A stretch of 64,000 nt of DNA, from positions 992,001 through 1,056,000 of the forward strand of contig JAVTVJ010000372.1 in assembly GCA_034509425.1 (NCBI GenBank), in the 5' to 3' direction. Below, one piece after another: positions 51,201 through 60,300 of this stretch (within the stretch, counting starts at the first letter, position 1; each line of letters begins with the position of its first letter). The notes under the pieces are model-generated. The model saw only the letters and a list, made by a program, of their open reading frames with translations. It had not been told where the DNA came from and did no database searches. The translations under genes were made by a program, and so were the position numbers. The DNA comes from Eopsaltria australis. Lineage: Eukaryota > Chordata > Aves > Passeriformes > Petroicidae.

Positions 51201-54200
51201 TATTATTATATGTTGTGTTTTTAAAGTTGTTCTTCCTGTTAGGGTAAGACCTAAGGTTGTTACATTCAAATATTTAAAAAACAATCAAGTAGTCCTTTCA
51301 ACATCTTATGCTGATTTATCTGCTTTTTTGCACCTCATTCAGTTTGGGTGAAGGAATTAAACTGGTCTGTTTTGCCTTCTTGACTGAGGATAGTTTGCCA
51401 GTGCTTTGTGGAGAGGCAGCTGAGGGCTTGCAGCCAGATTTTCAAAGGTACCAGATGCTGAAAGATATAAAAACCTAAAAGATTTTGAAAAGTTTTTTGC
51501 CCAGCTGCCATGAAATGATCAGAATTGATGCAGGGTCAGTGTTACCTATTTCATGCCTGTTTAGAGTTATATCTTAAGGAGGTTTGAAAATTGGGTTTGG
51601 GATGGTGCTGTTCTGGCTTACATTCAAGAAAAGAAAATAGAAAAGGAAGATGAAGTTGAGAATGTACTTGGTTCTATTTTTTTAAGAAAGAAAACACCAA
51701 TGAGAGCAATAATGAATGCACAAATCCTTTTTTAATATTACTCTTCCATATGAATAATTGCCAGAGGATGTGTGTTGCAGTGAATGGAAGAGCCTGCTGT
51801 GTCTGCCAGTGTTTCTGGATATGCCTCAATCCTTCTCCATAAAATTAAAAAGAAATATTTGACAAGCCACACTATTAGTTTTGTAAAGCTTGTTTTCTTA
51901 AAGTGCAGGCTGGAAGGGCTTTCGTTTTTGTAGGTGATTTTCTGCCCTTCTTTAATTTTTCTCCTGTCCTGAAGAGTGCCATCACTAATTGTGAATTGGC
52001 AGTCAATGTACATATCTTAATACATTTTTTAAAATAAATTTATAAATGTTTTAACACATTTAAGACATGCACATCCAAATATCACATGGACAAGCAATCA
52101 GGTATTTTTTCAGCATTTGTGCTACTCATGTGAGGGTGGGAAGTAGCATGGATTTGAACATAACTCATTTGTATGCTTGCCCTAATAGGGGACCCTTCAG
52201 CGATTGACCTGGACTCTGACTGGAAAGCTCCCACAGAGGAGTGGGGAAACTGGACTGGAGATGAGGAGAATCAGATGAGGGATGAGAAGAAGGTGAGGCA
52301 GTGCTATTGATGGCCAGGGAGACCTGGTCCATTGGGGTCAGCCTCATCCACGCTGGGGTCTCCAGCCCAGCCCTGGAGCCAGGCTCCTTCAATTGTGGGG
52401 GCTTTCTCATGCTGGGAGGAAGTGCTTGGCATGGTCCCTGCCTGACCTGTCTGAGATAGCTGGAGCTGGGGAGCACACTTGCAGGAGTCATGAGGTGGGC
52501 TGCGGGGGAGTTGGCTGGTTCTGGGAGTTCATCATCCCCCTGGTATTTCTGTCCTAAGCAGCAAACGCAGGGTGTTTGCACCCTACTGCTGCTGACCTTC
52601 TCAAATACCCGGGCCTTCAAAGAGGTGTGGAGTCCAGAGCTGACACAGCCTTCGCAGCATCTCAGGCAGCCAGAACATATTTATCTAAGTTTGCTGATAA
52701 GAGGGTTTGGTGACAGTGATACAGTGGTATCTTGGGTGGAGCTGTAGAAGCAGAAGTCTTGCTGTTTAAATGCTTTCTAGAAGGCCAGGGAAATGTTTCC
52801 TTCAGGCAGCAGTAGGAAGAGCATGCTGAGCTTCTGCAAAGAGGTGTGTTAATCTGAGGTGTGCAGCCTATCCAGAGAGAAAGCCCTGCTTGTACACTGT
52901 CAGCACACACTCCTGGAGGTAATCAGTTTTCCTGAAAAAAACAAAATTAGCTGTCCCAGGACTACTCTTAAAAAATCTCTGATTCTTTCAGGATTTGCCA
53001 AAAGGCAAAACAGGCATTCGTTTCTGCCTTTCTGGACCCGAAAGCAAAACACAACGGAAGAAGAAGAAAATGGACATGAAGGAAGCGACTGGTGGAGCTG
53101 GATTGAGGCATGTGAGTATTTTGTATTCCAAGAGCAGTGTTTGGTTTTTCATGAGCAGAAGGGGATTCTTCTCTGTTAGGATGACCTAAGGGAGGCTTTT
53201 CTTCCTCTTTGTCTTCTGGCTTTCTCTTCTCTTTTCTCCCTGTCTACCCATAAAAAGAAGTTATGAGCACAGTGAACAGTGGAGTTCTGCAACAAGGTAT
53301 TCCCTAACGTATTTTCAAAACACTTTGATTTTGTAGTACAGAATGTTGTGCACTAAACTTGGAATGCATCTGCCTTAACATTTTTTCATCCATGATTAAA
53401 ACCAGATGCACTCCAAATTTAGTGTACAATTGGCCTGGGTAGCTGAAGGTCACCCAGAGATATCAACAGTATTGAAAAGTGGTTCCCGAAAGTTAGTGAA
53501 GATAAAATGAGGCCACTGTTATACCACTAAAAAGCTTATTGAGAGAAAAATATCTCAGAGTGCAACAGAGAAAGACTGTGCAGAATGACAATTCATCTGG
53601 GATGGGAAGTGCAAAGGAACAGAGTGTTGGCTGGCTTTTGGACCAGTCCTTGCCTGTGATTGGTGCTCAGTGAAATGAGAAATTGCTGGGGGAAATGCCC
53701 AAAATGTCCAAATTGTATTTCATTCACGTGTCACAGAATATGTTTTTCTGGACATGTACAGCTGCTTTTTATTTTTTTTTTTTAATCATTTGTCTTCCCC
53801 TCACACCCACCGTGGTCTCTCATGATCCTTGGGACAATTTTGCTCCCAGATCTTCTGATGCCCCCATTTTAAGGGAAAGGTTTTAACTACCTCACTGAGC
53901 ACAATCCACATAATCATTAGGATATCCTATCAGTGCTGCCATACAACTCTCTCTCTTGTACATCCAATTACTTGGTTTAGCTTTGTAAGTACCTTTATTA
54001 ATAATCTTAACAGTGATGTTTAGACTTCTCAGGACAGCATTGCTTCTTCTGACATGTTTATGATGGGCCAGAAGAAGCTTGTGTTGTATGTCAGCCCCAA
54101 ATGTTAGTGTCTGGTGCCCCAAATGCTGCTGTGCAAGCTCTTCCTTCAGATGGACATAAAAAATGAAATTACTTATGAAGCCAGATCCACAAAGTTGTTC

Positions 54201-55211
54201 ATCACACTCTTCGTGTTACCTCCAGTGTTTCTATGGACTCCAGTCATTTAGCAGTCACTGGGCACATCCTGCTCTTCAGACAGTACTTTCATCTCAGTAT
54301 TTCTTGCTGCTCTTCTGTTCACTGGGGGAAGGAAGGGGAAAAACAATACTGAAAGACAATTTCAACACTTTAGTCCCCTCTAAAACAAATAAGTAAGAGA
54401 TAGGTAGAAAACAAGGCAAACTATTCTAATAATGGAAAAATTAATTTATCCTGCAGTTTCTTTAAATGCCCCACAATGATGACATTTTCTCTCATATTTT
54501 GTACTTGCATATGCTTCATTTAACTCATATGCTTAGTGAAGCGTATTGTTTCAATTAAGCCCCAGCAAGGTTTGCAAACAAGAATGGAAGAAGGCCCCAG
54601 GGACTTGATATCTACAAAACATAGCAGTGATGCAGTCGATGCTTCCTTCAAAAAATCCTTGGACATTGCTAATAATTCACCCAATAATGGTAAGTGACTG
54701 TTTTTGCACATTTGATGAATTTTCAGAATAATGTGTAACCTGAGAAGTGTTCAAAAATGCATTTTTAAGTGAATATGTGAAATGCTTCTCCTTTAGCTGC
54801 ACATTTTAATTCTTTGAGAGGCTCTGTATTACTTAGAGGCTTTTCTGTGACAAATACCTGTTCCTGTTCCTCTCAGAGTTACTGAGCAAAAAAAAAAGCT
54901 ACTATTGCATTTAGTGACAGTAATTTTTGCACAGCACTTTTCAACATGAAACAGAAGCAAATACAAGTGAGCCAGAGCCCTCTAGAAACATTCAGAGTCC
55001 TCCCCATGACTTTGAATTACCCTTGAAAGTAGGTGGCCCGTGTAAAACACATCTAAGAATCCTTCAATCCTCTTCATCAGGCAAAAAGCGAACAGTTCTC
55101 AGGGATGCAATTGCATGTGGAAGGTTTGTACACTGGCCCTGTGTTTGTATGGTAGGTGTACCTGGAAAAAAGGAGAGGAGGAAGAGGAAGAAAATGAAGA
55201 AAGAGACTTGA
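26802..55211 (+). CDS. MTDH-like: Divergent LYRIC/metadherin family protein, 11 coding exons
   Basis: Joined exons: 26802-27116, 37570-37629, 38450-38540, 40887-40955, 42781-42999, 43915-43989, 45607-45705, 52189-52292, 52992-53111, 54566-54689 and 54955-55211. They total 1,533 nt, or about 510 residues plus stop, with no internal stop and GT-AG introns throughout. Family placement rests on a short Leu/Ala membrane segment (about residues 23-43), Lys-rich tracts, GVWQTKIS followed by REKR in exon 4, SDWKAPTEEWGNW in exon 8 (MTDH has SDWNAPAEEWGNW) and a basic tail ending KKET (MTDH ends RRET). MTDH is a single-pass ER, perinuclear and nuclear scaffold that binds the nuclease-like protein SND1; both SND1-contacting tryptophans are kept here (W321 and W328). 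A similar scaffold role is inferred. Between these islands, similarity to MTDH is weak, which favours a paralogue. Uncertain points are the 5' edges of exons 5, 10 and 11, and whether the last coding block contains a small intron. Confidence 0.85.
27894..28016. repeat. Intronic direct repeat, copy 1
   Basis: Starts tctgttactgttatctccta and ends gaacagaaatgtgtcag. It is closely similar to the copy at 28394-28517, about 500 bp downstream in the same orientation. Confidence 0.85.
28394..28517. repeat. Intronic direct repeat, copy 2
   Basis: Starts tctgttactattatctccta and ends gaacagaaatgtgtcag. It differs from copy 1 by scattered substitutions and small indels. It is either a segmental duplication or two members of an unnamed repeat family. 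Confidence 0.85.
29719..30069 (-). repeat. CR1 LINE, left part (3' end)
   Basis: Begins tcatagaatcatagaatggt, the reverse-complemented CR1 3' end. It continues gagttggaaggggaccttga, ggttgctcagagcccaatgc, aatttcttcctaatatctaa and tttgaactcattcccccttg. It is broken at 30070 by an LTR and resumes at 30507. Confidence 0.95.
30070..30506. mobile_element. Solo LTR of an endogenous retrovirus, inserted in CR1
   Basis: 437 bp bounded by TGTC...GACA inverted ends: starts tgtcatggtttaggaatggt, ends agaaccaggaca. The CR1 sequence continues on both sides, which defines the insertion precisely. Flanks ttcac and gtcac agree at four of five bases and may be a worn target-site duplication. No internal viral genes are present. 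The same family begins again at 63888. Confidence 0.82.
30507..30822 (-). repeat. CR1 LINE, right part
   Basis: Continues the CR1 after the LTR: tctttagcaggctgaacaac, cacagcagaggtgctccacc, aagtccatgtcctttctgtg, gctggatgcagcactgcaag and gcagaatcccctccctcacc. With the left part it gives about 665 bp of CR1. Confidence 0.93.
37483..37550. repeat. TA/CA-rich microsatellite just before exon 2
   Basis: A (ta)n run of about 20 bp, then tgtatattt, (ac)-rich and (tg/ta)-rich strings. It ends about 20 bases from the exon 2 acceptor at 37569. Confidence 0.85.
37570..37629 (+). CDS. MTDH-like: Coding exon 2 (20 codons)
   Basis: The acceptor is ttttttgtccatctcctag and the donor AAG|gtacca; the phase is 0 to 0, so skipping keeps the frame. 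It encodes residues 106-125, with VPVNGHLI where MTDH has KPNGRTV, and ends EKKLLK. A TA-rich microsatellite lies just upstream of its acceptor. Confidence 0.75.
38450..38540 (+). CDS. MTDH-like: Coding exon 3: lysine-rich segment
   Basis: The acceptor is atactgtag and the donor GAAG|gtaaca, phase 0 to 1. It opens with PKKKRK, which resembles a monopartite nuclear localisation signal, and continues in an acidic/basic mixture ending LQEEE. This matches in position the Lys-rich stretch that precedes DEGAWETKIS in MTDH. Confidence 0.78.
40887..40955 (+). CDS. MTDH-like: Coding exon 4: GVWQTKIS...REKR block
   Basis: The acceptor is gctctgtgttgtag and the donor AAAAG|gtaaat, phase 1 to 1. It encodes GVWQTKISSREKRHLRKERL, clearly alignable with GAWETKISHREKRQQRKRDK of MTDH. 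This is one of the two strongest family signatures in the gene. Skipping would keep the frame. Confidence 0.9.
42781..42999 (+). CDS. MTDH-like: Coding exon 5: acidic/Ser-Gly-rich central region
   Basis: This is a 219-nt, phase 1 to 1 exon with a strong donor, GTAG|gtgagt. It encodes about 73 residues, including EPAFDWDEKGAVW and a Gly/Ser-rich stretch, and ends SEDDVFSNV. Similarity to MTDH is weak beyond composition and the occasional tryptophan. The 5' edge is unsure: gag at 42778-42780 has an unusual G at -3. In-frame alternatives start at 42784 (gaggag tandem) or 42814 (after gctcag). Only the frame used here is free of stops and phase-compatible with its neighbours. Confidence 0.65.
43915..43989 (+). 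CDS. MTDH-like: Coding exon 6 (25 codons)
   Basis: The acceptor is ttttaaatgcag and the donor TTTAG|gtgagt, phase 1 to 1. It encodes GTWDIADVKSCPVTF and ends LSDLSRDL. The W-D-I and Ser/Asp-rich character recalls the WGRSWSDRS region of MTDH, but this is only a weak resemblance. Confidence 0.7.
44173..44237. repeat. 33-bp tandem duplication
   Basis: catcagaaccttttattgag and catcagaaacttttattgag start units 33 bp apart. Both continue cac(t/a)ttcc. Confidence 0.75.
45607..45705 (+). CDS. MTDH-like: Coding exon 7: PADDAW segment
   Basis: The acceptor is cctctgtacag and the donor CAGG|gtatgt, phase 1 to 1. It encodes 33 residues, including SRCCWHGSS and LPADDAWQGQG. The latter aligns with PYIDDEWSGLNG of MTDH, just upstream of the SND1-binding block. 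Two adjacent cysteines are unusual for this family as I know it. Confidence 0.75.
47900..48286 (+). repeat. CR1 LINE 3' region, plus orientation
   Basis: Landmarks are ccatttctgggctccccagt, tactggagaagatccagccc, cagaacagtttgcccagaga, tctccagaggccccttccaa and a worn tail, ttgattctgaaattc. It is older than the 29.7-kb copy, judging by mismatches and the decayed terminal octamers. Confidence 0.88.
50471..50524. repeat. 27-bp tandem duplication, two units
   Basis: tcagagctttgggataagta and tcagagctttaggataagaa each continue catttaa. The two units differ at only two or so positions. Confidence 0.85.
52189..52292 (+). CDS. MTDH-like: Coding exon 8: SND1-binding-type SDW...EEWGNW block
   Basis: The acceptor is gcttgccctaatag and the donor AAGAAG|gtgagg, phase 1 to 0. 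It encodes GDPSAIDLDSDWKAPTEEW followed by GNWTGDEE. In human MTDH the corresponding tryptophans, W394 and W401, insert into pockets of SND1. Here they are W321 (codon 52221-52223) and W328 (codon 52242-52244), with the same spacing of seven. This is the best conserved part of the protein. Confidence 0.92.
52992..53111 (+). CDS. MTDH-like: Coding exon 9: KGK...RKKKK segment
   Basis: The acceptor is tgattctttcag and the donor GGCAT|gtgagt, phase 0 to 0. It encodes 40 residues: DLPKGKTG, a short non-charged stretch, then KTQRKKKKMDMKE. The Lys run lies where MTDH has its second nuclear localisation region (GKSKKKKKKKKK). Confidence 0.82.
53112..54565 (+). other. Intron 9 of the LYRIC-family gene
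   Basis: 1.45 kb from gtgagt to ccccag. It contains a stable inverted repeat at 53346-53429 and otherwise nothing recognisable. Confidence 0.65.
53346..53429. repeat. Inverted repeat, 27-bp arms and 30-nt loop
   Basis: Arms are 53346-53372 and 53403-53429, with 24 of 27 positions complementary. At least one of the three mismatches becomes a G:U pair in plus-strand RNA. The fold resembles a short pre-miRNA or a palindromic MITE relic. I do not recognise a known miRNA in it. Confidence 0.8.
54566..54689 (+). CDS. MTDH-like: Coding exon 10: Ser/Asp-rich C-terminal region
   Basis: The donor AATAATG|gtaagt is strong. The acceptor may be ttaag (exon from 54560) or ccccag (from 54566); both are in frame and differ by two residues. 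The other two frames contain stops. It encodes QGLQTRMEEGPRDLISTKHS and continues SSDAVDASFKKSLDIANNSP. The ISTKHSSDAV portion resembles TISTSDPAEV of MTDH. Confidence 0.72.
54955..55211 (+). CDS. MTDH-like: Terminal coding block: basic C-terminus ending KKET
   Basis: The frame is open to TGA at 55209-55211 and ends KKERRKRKKMKKET, matching the KKKKKARRET end of MTDH in character. To stay in frame with exon 10 the acceptor must be catgaaacag (54954). The better-looking acceptor ttttgcacag (54934) is 20 nt upstream and would shift the frame. A small intron at 55033-55155 (123 nt, in frame, ending tatggtag) may remove the Cys-rich piece around FVHWPCVCM, which looks unlike the family. The true 3' gene structure is therefore unsettled. 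Confidence 0.6.
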
Positions 55212-57345
55212 GGGAGCTGTGTAGCTGCCAGAGTGCCAACCCAATGGGGCAGACATGCCAATGAGCTGCAAGGATCCTGCTTTCTGCGATGCCGCTGAGC
55301 CACAGGCAAAGAGAGGCTCCAGGAGACCTCCCAGCAAGAGGAAGAGGAGAAGAGGAGCAGTGAGCCAGAGAGCGTGAGTGTGTGAGAGAGCAGAGAGAGG
55401 GAGCAGGCTGTGCACAGGAGGTGGTTTTGAAACAGAGTGGCTGTTCATTGCAAGCTGCTGCCCTTGATCAAAAGCTGTTGAATGGGGTTTGACTGGTTGC
55501 ATTAAGTCCTTTCAGTTTTTTGCTGTCACGTTGTTCGTCAACTTGTAGTGTTCTATGCCATTGTAGAAATAGTCGGGCTGTACCTGACTGTGATTGTACT
55601 TTGGTCCCATGGAGGATCCACCAGCTAGTCTGGTCTCCTCTGGCATTTCTGCAGAGGTGCTCATCGACAGGCTAGTAATGTACAGAAGGAAGCAGTGTTC
55701 AGAAACAAAGGGAGAATAACATGGATCATTCTCCAGCCTCCTAACTCTTTTAAATCCTTGGTGGCTGCTATTGTCAGACTTTTGCCTCTTACCTTGCCAT
55801 GTTTATACTTTTTACCCCACATCAGACTAGTTTGCTCCTCAAGGAATATTTCTAAAGGAGGTTTTTAACTCGTTTGAAAAGATGGTCTAAACCCATTTTT
55901 CTCCCTGGATTTCATGGTGGGCTAAAGTTTAAAGTCTGTATGTCCAAAGCATGTTGCATTTGTACTTATAGTAGACTGAGGTAACTTTTAAAAATCATTT
56001 TTCTTTATCTGATGTTTGGAAGTTTTTTATCATTTTGTCACTTGAATATTCTAATATAAACTAAATTTGTGAATGAAGTTTTTAAAAATGCCAGTTTAGT
56101 ATTTATTGAAAGGTCTGTATTTCTCCTTGTCAGAGGGCTCATAGTATGGAGGGGAGAACGTGTTACAATTGAATACTGTGGTTTACAAACAATGCTGAAT
56201 TGACACCACTAAAAGCAGCAGCCCTTTATCCCCAGAGGAGCTGCAGCTTTGGTGGTAGCTGGGAGGGGTTCTTCAGACTGTTCTGAGGCTTTGCCTGACC
56301 CATCCCAGAAGTGCTGCCTCGAAGGATGAGATAGTGTTTCTCAAATCTCCATCTGCATTTGACTCTGTGCCTTTGGAGATGGTGTGGGAAGGTTGCTAAT
56401 GCATGTTAAATGTGTGCACATTTGTAGGCTTTGGGCTGATGCTGTGAAACTCTTTTCACTAGGACAGTGAATAACCAGGGATGTCCATGGCTTTACACTG
56501 CCACAGCTGCACTCCTGTTTGCATCATGGAGCCAGAGGAGAGCTCTGTGCTTCTGCCATTGTATCCCTGATTCCCGATCCCAGCTTGTCTATGCTTTACC
56601 TGCAGCTCAACACTTTTCCCTCATGGCCTTCATCTGTTGCATAGCTGTCAGAGCAGCTGTACCCTTCAGAGAAGCAATTAACTGCAGCAATGTATTTGTG
56701 TTTAGAGTTTAGCTACTTTATATTGAAGGGCAGTTCTCTTGTGCTGTGATTTTTGGGGTAGTTAGCTGTACTGCGTGCCCTGACATTTAGCACAGCAGGG
56801 TTGTTTCAGACAGGCAGGGGAGGGGTAATCTTAACTGATGCAGTTAGCAGCCCACTGTCTAGGATCTGCACATCTTTGGTGTTTGTGTCTCAGTGTAGGC
56901 GAAATATTGGCAGTTTATGAATGGACTGAATAGACCAAAGAGCTTTTATTGGGAAAGTAACTGGTTTGGAGTAGATGCATAACAAGAAAATACATGGCCT
57001 CACTGGAGGAACAGGTACAGCAAGTTCAAGGATTTAGAAGATGTGCTAATGAGTATGTGGGTAATGAACAGACTTCTGCTATCTCTGAAGCCAGTGGAAA
57101 ACATTCACTGACCTCATTGGGGCCAGGATGTTGCCCATGGTCTTTGCTTAGCATTGAAGATAACCTCTGTCATCCAAAAAGAGATAAAGAGAAGCTCACA
57201 AGATTGGTGGACTACAGATTTATTCTGCTTTTTTCTCTATATCTGCTTGTAAACTTTTTGATGTCTTTGTAATTATGCTTTATTTCAACATTTTTCAGTA
57301 TTTCAAATGTCACTGTTTTTGTAATAAAAAATTAAAACTTTTGTC
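55212..57345 (+). other. 3' untranslated region of the LYRIC-family gene
   Basis: About 2.1 kb between the stop codon and the first good poly(A) signal. It begins purine-rich (55290-55410, GAG/GAGA runs) and becomes T/A-rich toward the end. It contains no convincing further exon. The extent is inferred from the poly(A) signal only. Confidence 0.6.
57323..57328 (+). promoter_or_regulatory. Poly(A) signal AATAAA
   Basis: A canonical AATAAA is followed after 50-80 bases by a GT-rich stretch (tttgtatgtgtgtgag), the usual downstream element. It is a sensible end for the LYRIC-family transcript. Confidence 0.6.
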
Positions 57346-60300
57346 CAAAGCCCAACACTCATGAGCTGTTTTATTTAATTTGTATGTGTGTGAGTAAGAG
57401 TATGTGTTTTTGGCTAGAACTATTCCATTTTCAAGCTTTTTAGAGGTACTATAAAATTTTTTAAGAGATTCCCTTCATCTGAACTCTTCTATGTTTAGGA
57501 AATCCTCGTGACATTCTTTTGTTGTTGGGATGAAAGGACAATCCAGACTTATAACACTGACAACTTGACAGAGGTGCTGATGACAAGCACCAGCAAATTA
57601 TATTAGTTTTTCTGTCAAATTCTTCAGTACCCCTCTTGCTGACTTCAGTGGTGTCTGAGACCTGTATTGTCCTTCTGGCTCCACTGTTTCACCTCTGGGA
57701 AGTCATCACAGTAATACAGATGGGCTCAGTAGTTGACAGCAGCACATTATTTAATACCACACTCTAACGTAGGCAAAAAAAATACACTTCTTCAACTAAA
57801 TATTCTTGATCATAGGGTTTCCTAAATAATTGAAAAGCACCTTTCAGGGCAAACTGGGTGGCAGTGTACTTGTGTGATTCATCTCCTCTGTCAGCAGTTA
57901 GGAAAGGGTATGTTGGATGCTGCTTGTTTGATATGGCTGTGGCAGTGCCTGGAGCCTTCCTGTACAACATCCCCCAACAATGCTGCTGCACAGGTTCCCA
58001 GGGATGCAAAAGTGTTCTTCAGTGAGAGAACTGCATTTACAAAAACAACCAAACCAAAATACAAAGCTCTAAGCAACTCTGTCAACTTCCATTCTTTTAC
58101 TTCCCAGTTGTCGGAAGCTGAAAAACCATCACACAATTTAATGAATGGTCTCTGCAGATGCTTTGGAAATATGACCTTTGAGTTCCTTAAGAAACTCCTC
58201 TTCATCACCACTTGTTCAGGTTATTCCCCAGTTTCTGTGCTTTTAGGACAGAGGCTGTGCAGATCATCAGCCTGCTCTGCTGCTCCTCTCGGAGGGTTAA
58301 ATGGGTGTGCTGGATGTGTGCATTCTCCCAGTCTCTGATCTTTGCTAGGTGGAAACTACTCTAAATCCTCAGACAGAAGATTCAACATCCTCTCACCATG
58401 CTGAAGCATTGCTTGAGCTATAACTGAATGTTATCCCTTAGAAGAGTAAATTGAGAATAGTTCTCTCTGGTCATTCAGTAACCCAGTGTAGTCTAATTTC
58501 CAGTTCGTGGGCCAGGTCCAGCTGGCATCCCCTGCCTTTTCCCTAAGTAATTTATTAGCTGATTGAGAGGCACTTGCCTTAGGAACAGCCAAAAGCTCTC
58601 CCCATGCCTGCAAATGGCCCAGTGGCTGGAAATCAAGCCTCTGGTGCAGCCACAGTGTGGAAGGTGGGGTGAAGTATGGCTGGCAAACATCTATGATCTG
58701 GTTAGGGGCAAGCAATTAATTGTTACAGCAGCAGCTGTAAATTATGAAATACACGGCTTTTAAGTTTCCACTTTCTCTTAAACTAAGTCTGCTCTGCTTT
58801 TGTAATGAAGCTCTTTCTTGTGGGCAGCCTCTTGAAGGTGGAAGATTGACTCTATCCATAATAATAGAGCCATATCCATACATGATGAATCCATAGTATC
58901 ACAGGCATTAAGATGTGGCTGATTATGTAACTGACAAACTCCTGACCTACAAAGCTGTGTTTACTTGCAGGCAGACAGCAGGATGCAGATGCAGAGGCTG
59001 AAGCTTTGCTTCACACTCAAACCATGGTGTAACACTGCCAGGGTTAAGAGAGGCAACCATAGAGAGGAATTTGGCCTGCTGTTCCATAATTATCCATAAC
59101 TGATCACTGTAATTGTCTATAATTATCAAGGTCCCACCCAATGTGCAGATTGGTGGCACAGCCAACATGTGCATAAGCTGACTAGCAGGTAGACATGCTA
59201 ATTGCCTGGCAGCAAATAATTTCTTCACTATGCTTACAACATGGGCCTACTCTGCAACACTGAGTACTTTCTAAGGGCAGCTGGATATTGTGAGAGAGGG
59301 TTTTCAAGTCATGGGGCACAAAAATCAGATATAGGAAACCTTGTCCTTCTTTGATTGTACTGAACCAGACCCAGGGATCTTTTCAAGGTAAAATGAACTT
59401 TCCAGTATGTGCCACCCCTGACATTCCGCCCTACAAGTGTTCCTGCAAAGGAAAGGTCCCTCCGTACTGACTGAACAGACACTGCTGTACTGCTTTGATC
59501 TCAGAAACAACTCCCTGTGTCTTCTGGGGAAAAAGGCCACTGCAAGAGGAATTGACCCCTGTGTCATCCCATGAAGAAAATATCAAAAATTTGCTAAACA
59601 TTATTTCCTATCAAACTCTGATTTCTCTTTGCATGCACAATTTTCCTCTGGTGGTGGTTCTGTGCAGGGCATGTTACAGGGACACATGATAAATGGCTTT
59701 ATCGAGCTCTACTGGCAGCAACAGCCGCCTGCCACAGTGTTCCTCCAGTGATCCTCCTGGAAACCTGCTGCTGTCCCGAAATGCAAACCCACCAAGGAGC
59801 CAACGTCTAAAGAAATAACAGCCACCTGAAGGTAACTCCCTGCTTCCCTGAGAAGGTAGTGTTCAGGTCCTCAGGCTCCTCCTGTTCACCCTGCCAAGAT
59901 TCATGGAGGGGCAAGTCCGGGCTGAGAGCTGGAAGGGGGAGGTTGCCAGTGAGTACAGAAGATTTTCCATTTCCAGTGCTCACTGTTGTTCATGTGAAAA
60001 CACTGAGATATCTGAAATTGCAAGTACCATTTTAGATCTTGTTATTTTTAGACATTTTCATAGCTCCTCAGCTGTGTGGAGGCTGCTATAAATGAACCAC
60101 AGCTCTTCTAGTTTAGCAGATTTTGATTCTCTAAATGAAGATAAGAATTTTTATTCAGTGTTTGAGATTTGGAAAATCTAAACATACAGGGAGTAACCAG
60201 TCCTGGGCTTAGAGAAATTTTGTATCATGCTGTCATATTTCAGCTTATTTTCTAACCCTGACCTTCTGATCCATCTGTTACGAGTTTAAAAGGTTTGGAA

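Larger units (their letters stand above)
45706..52188 (+). other. Intron 7 of the LYRIC-family gene (6.5 kb)
   Basis: Opens gtatgt and closes ccctaatag. It contains a plus-strand CR1 (47900-48286) and a 27-bp tandem duplication (50471-50524). The 162-codon frame at 48715-49203 shows no family resemblance and no matching splice phase. Confidence 0.65.

Noticed and set aside
52165..52620. 151-codon minus-strand frame over exon 8
   Set aside because: It is an antisense shadow of the well-supported exon 8 and the adjacent intron.
57874..58338. 154-codon plus-strand frame downstream of the gene
   Set aside because: No recognised family, and an overlapping minus-strand frame of similar quality is present.
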